Origin: Myxococcales bacterium
Lineage (GTDB): Bacteria; Myxococcota_A; Polyangia; Haliangiales; Haliangiaceae
Reading direction: 5' to 3'
Length of the DNA: 64,000 nt
Assembly: GCA_016706545.1 (NCBI GenBank)
Contig: JADJJK010000046.1
Coordinates: 1 to 64,000, forward strand
Part shown: positions 62,862 to 64,000 of the stretch, piece after piece
Position numbering within the stretch: position 1 is the stretch's first letter
Layout of the letters: every line of letters begins with the position of its first letter
The notes under the pieces: generated by a model
The model's input: the letters and a program-made list of their open reading frames with translations, nothing else
What the model was told of the DNA's origin: nothing
The model's database searches: none
Translations under genes and position numbers: made by a program

Positions 62862-64000
62862 TCAAAAGCCGCGGTCGGTGGTCAGCAGGCTGCGCACCTT
62901 CTGCTCGCGATCCGGATCATCGGCTCCTCCGTCGAGCCAGAGCTGCAAGAGCCAGCGCGCGGCGGCGTGATCTCCGGCCGCGCCAGCCAGCCGGCCGGCG
63001 AGCTCCAGCGCCTCGGGCAAGTGCGGCGCGCGGGCCAGCGCGCGATCGGCGAGCTCGCGCGCGGTCGCCAGCTCACCCCGCGCCATCGCGCGGCGGGCCG
63101 CGCGCAGCTCACGCCGCGCCAGGACCAGGTGCCCCAGCTGCTCCGGTTCGAGCGATGGGTCGGCTGGCAGGTCCGGCGGTGGCGCGGGGCTATCGCCCAC
63201 GCCCTCCAGCTCGTGGCGCAGATCAAAGGCTCGCATCCGGCCCGCGGCCTCCGGGTCCGCGACCCACAGCACCATCAGGCCCGGATCGATGATCACCACC
63301 TGCGCCGCAGGATCGAACGGCACGCCGCGATGACCGGGGACGCGCGCGGCGTCGCCGGCGCGACGGTCGCGGAGCGCCGCCGCCAGGCTGTCCACCGCGG
63401 GCAACGGCGCGCGCACGAGCTGCAGCACGCGCGCGACCCGCGCGGCGGTGGGCGCCAGCCGGCGCGTGCGGTCGTTTTCCGGATCCGCGGAGAACGCGGC
63501 GGAGGTCAGCGAGTCTCCAAGTACCAGCGGCGAGGACCCGCGCGTGAGCTGCGCGCGCGACGGGCCACGCTCCACCACGGCCCACTTGCCAGCTCGACCA
63601 TCCACCACCAGGTACGCGGCGGCGCCGAGCGTCGCGGTGTTCTCCAGCGTGCGCACCGCCTCGTCGAGCGTGCTCGCCTGCTCGAGGACGGAGCGGGCCA
63701 GGAGCAAGGTCGGGCGCGCGCTGCGGGTGGGGCGTACCTCGCGGGTGCGCGCCGGGTTGACCAGGATCACCAGGCCCTTGGCGTTGACGCCGGCGACCAC
63801 GCCCGCGTTGCCCGGCCACCCCACCGAGGCCCAGGCCAGGCCCCCTTGCGGTCGGGCCAAGGTCAAGACCGGCCGGAGCGCCTCCCCACCGTCGGACAGC
63901 CCGGGCGCGGAGAAGGCGTGGCCCACCCAGACCCGGTTGGTGACGGCCGACTCCTGCGCGGCGACCACGGCGAGGCTGCGGGTCAGCCCGGTGCCGTCGC
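62862..64000 (-). CDS. C45-type (AAT-like) hydrolase/acyltransferase with TPR tail, partial
   Basis: The gene runs past the right edge; the N-terminus, including the expected autocatalytic Cys, is not in the window. The visible part begins DGTGLTRSLAVVAAQESAVT. It has family-like segments RPQGGLAWASVGWPGNAGVV, AGVNAKGLVILVNPARTREV, RTLENTATLGAAAYLVVDG and PLVLGDSLTSAAFSADPEND. These match the penicillin acyltransferase (AAT/C45) fold of Ntn hydrolases. The C-terminal 120 residues are TPR-like (LARRELRAARRAMARGELAT, LAGAAGDHAAARWLLQLWL). It is convergent with the Ser/Thr kinase gene (24-bp gap). Confidence 0.75.
   Translation of the reverse strand, partial: DGTGLTRSLAVVAAQESAVTNRVWVGHAFSAPGLSDGGEALRPVLTLARPQGGLAWASVGWPGNAGVVAGVNAKGLVILVNPARTREVRPTRSARPTLLLARSVLEQASTLDEAVRTLENTATLGAAAYLVVDGRAGKWAVVERGPSRAQLTRGSSPLVLGDSLTSAAFSADPENDRTRRLAPTAARVARVLQLVRAPLPAVDSLAAALRDRRAGDAARVPGHRGVPFDPAAQVVIIDPGLMVLWVADPEAAGRMRAFDLRHELEGVGDSPAPPPDLPADPSLEPEQLGHLVLARRELRAARRAMARGELATARELADRALARAPHLPEALELAGRLAGAAGDHAAARWLLQLWLDGGADDPDREQKVRSLLTTDRGF

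Overview
The window is very GC-rich (about 70 % by eye) and almost wholly coding, with short gaps and many 4-bp ATGA stop/start overlaps. The gene content points to a member of the Myxococcota. It has FHA-linked sigma-54 activators, a eukaryotic-type Ser/Thr kinase with an N-terminal zinc ribbon, many TPR proteins, outer-membrane beta-barrels of the type common in myxobacteria, many lineage-specific lipoproteins, a multihaem cytochrome lipoprotein and a YcaO/TfuA pair. No rRNA, CRISPR array, prophage or intact insertion sequence was seen.

Region 1 (1-7032, minus strand) is one cell-envelope operon. In transcription order it encodes two beta-barrel outer-membrane proteins, a Pro/Ala-rich exported protein, an exported TPR protein and a second, larger TPR protein that runs off the left edge. 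The last gene is broken by three apparent frameshifts and the first has its signal peptide out of frame. A divergent FHA/sigma-54 activator starts at 7127. Region 2 (8586-12827, minus) holds a conserved hypothetical protein, a DUF3570 barrel with its small DUF4266 lipoprotein, an SH3/beta-barrel protein and a lipoprotein with a CX5CH motif. Region 3 (13190-23211, plus) runs AAA-ATPase/TPR protein, CCA-adding-type nucleotidyltransferase, Smr protein, PBP4-type peptidase, LVIVD-repeat lipoprotein and glucan phosphorylase. Region 4 (23226-29044) has two envelope proteins, a formamidopyrimidine-glycosylase-family protein, a MITE-like element and a five-haem-motif lipoprotein.

Region 5 (29011-36672) has ModA, a PhoB/PhoR-type two-component system behind a Pho-box-like repeat, a TatT/TatP pair of TRAP-type binding components without a permease, a response-regulator diguanylate cyclase and GpsA. 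Region 6 (36812-45701) has a TPP enzyme, a TIGR01777-type epimerase, a DUF3105 lipoprotein, a receiver protein, a TauE/SafE permease, a Cys-rich lipoprotein, a second MITE-like copy with a large internal 9-bp repeat, RecQ and RidA. Region 7 (45784-58269) has tRNA-Val(CAC) with promoter and terminator, acetyl-CoA synthetase, a frameshifted ATP-grasp acyl-CoA-synthetase-like gene, a Rieske protein, a phosphopantetheinyl transferase, ModBC, a retropepsin-like lipoprotein, YgfZ, a thioesterase, a tiny basic protein, a GT2 glycosyltransferase, a polysaccharide deacetylase and a lipoprotein.

Region 8 (58426-64000) is the most unusual. An FHA membrane protein, YcaO and TfuA lie in one minus-strand unit, opposite a zinc-ribbon Ser/Thr kinase and next to a partial C45-type hydrolase. 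YcaO with TfuA is known as a peptide-backbone thioamidation machine, but no precursor peptide is evident. Two further themes are worth attention: a 186-bp MITE-like element with 20-bp terminal inverted repeats present in two copies, and tandem repeats with units divisible by three that cluster in the leader regions of exported proteins.
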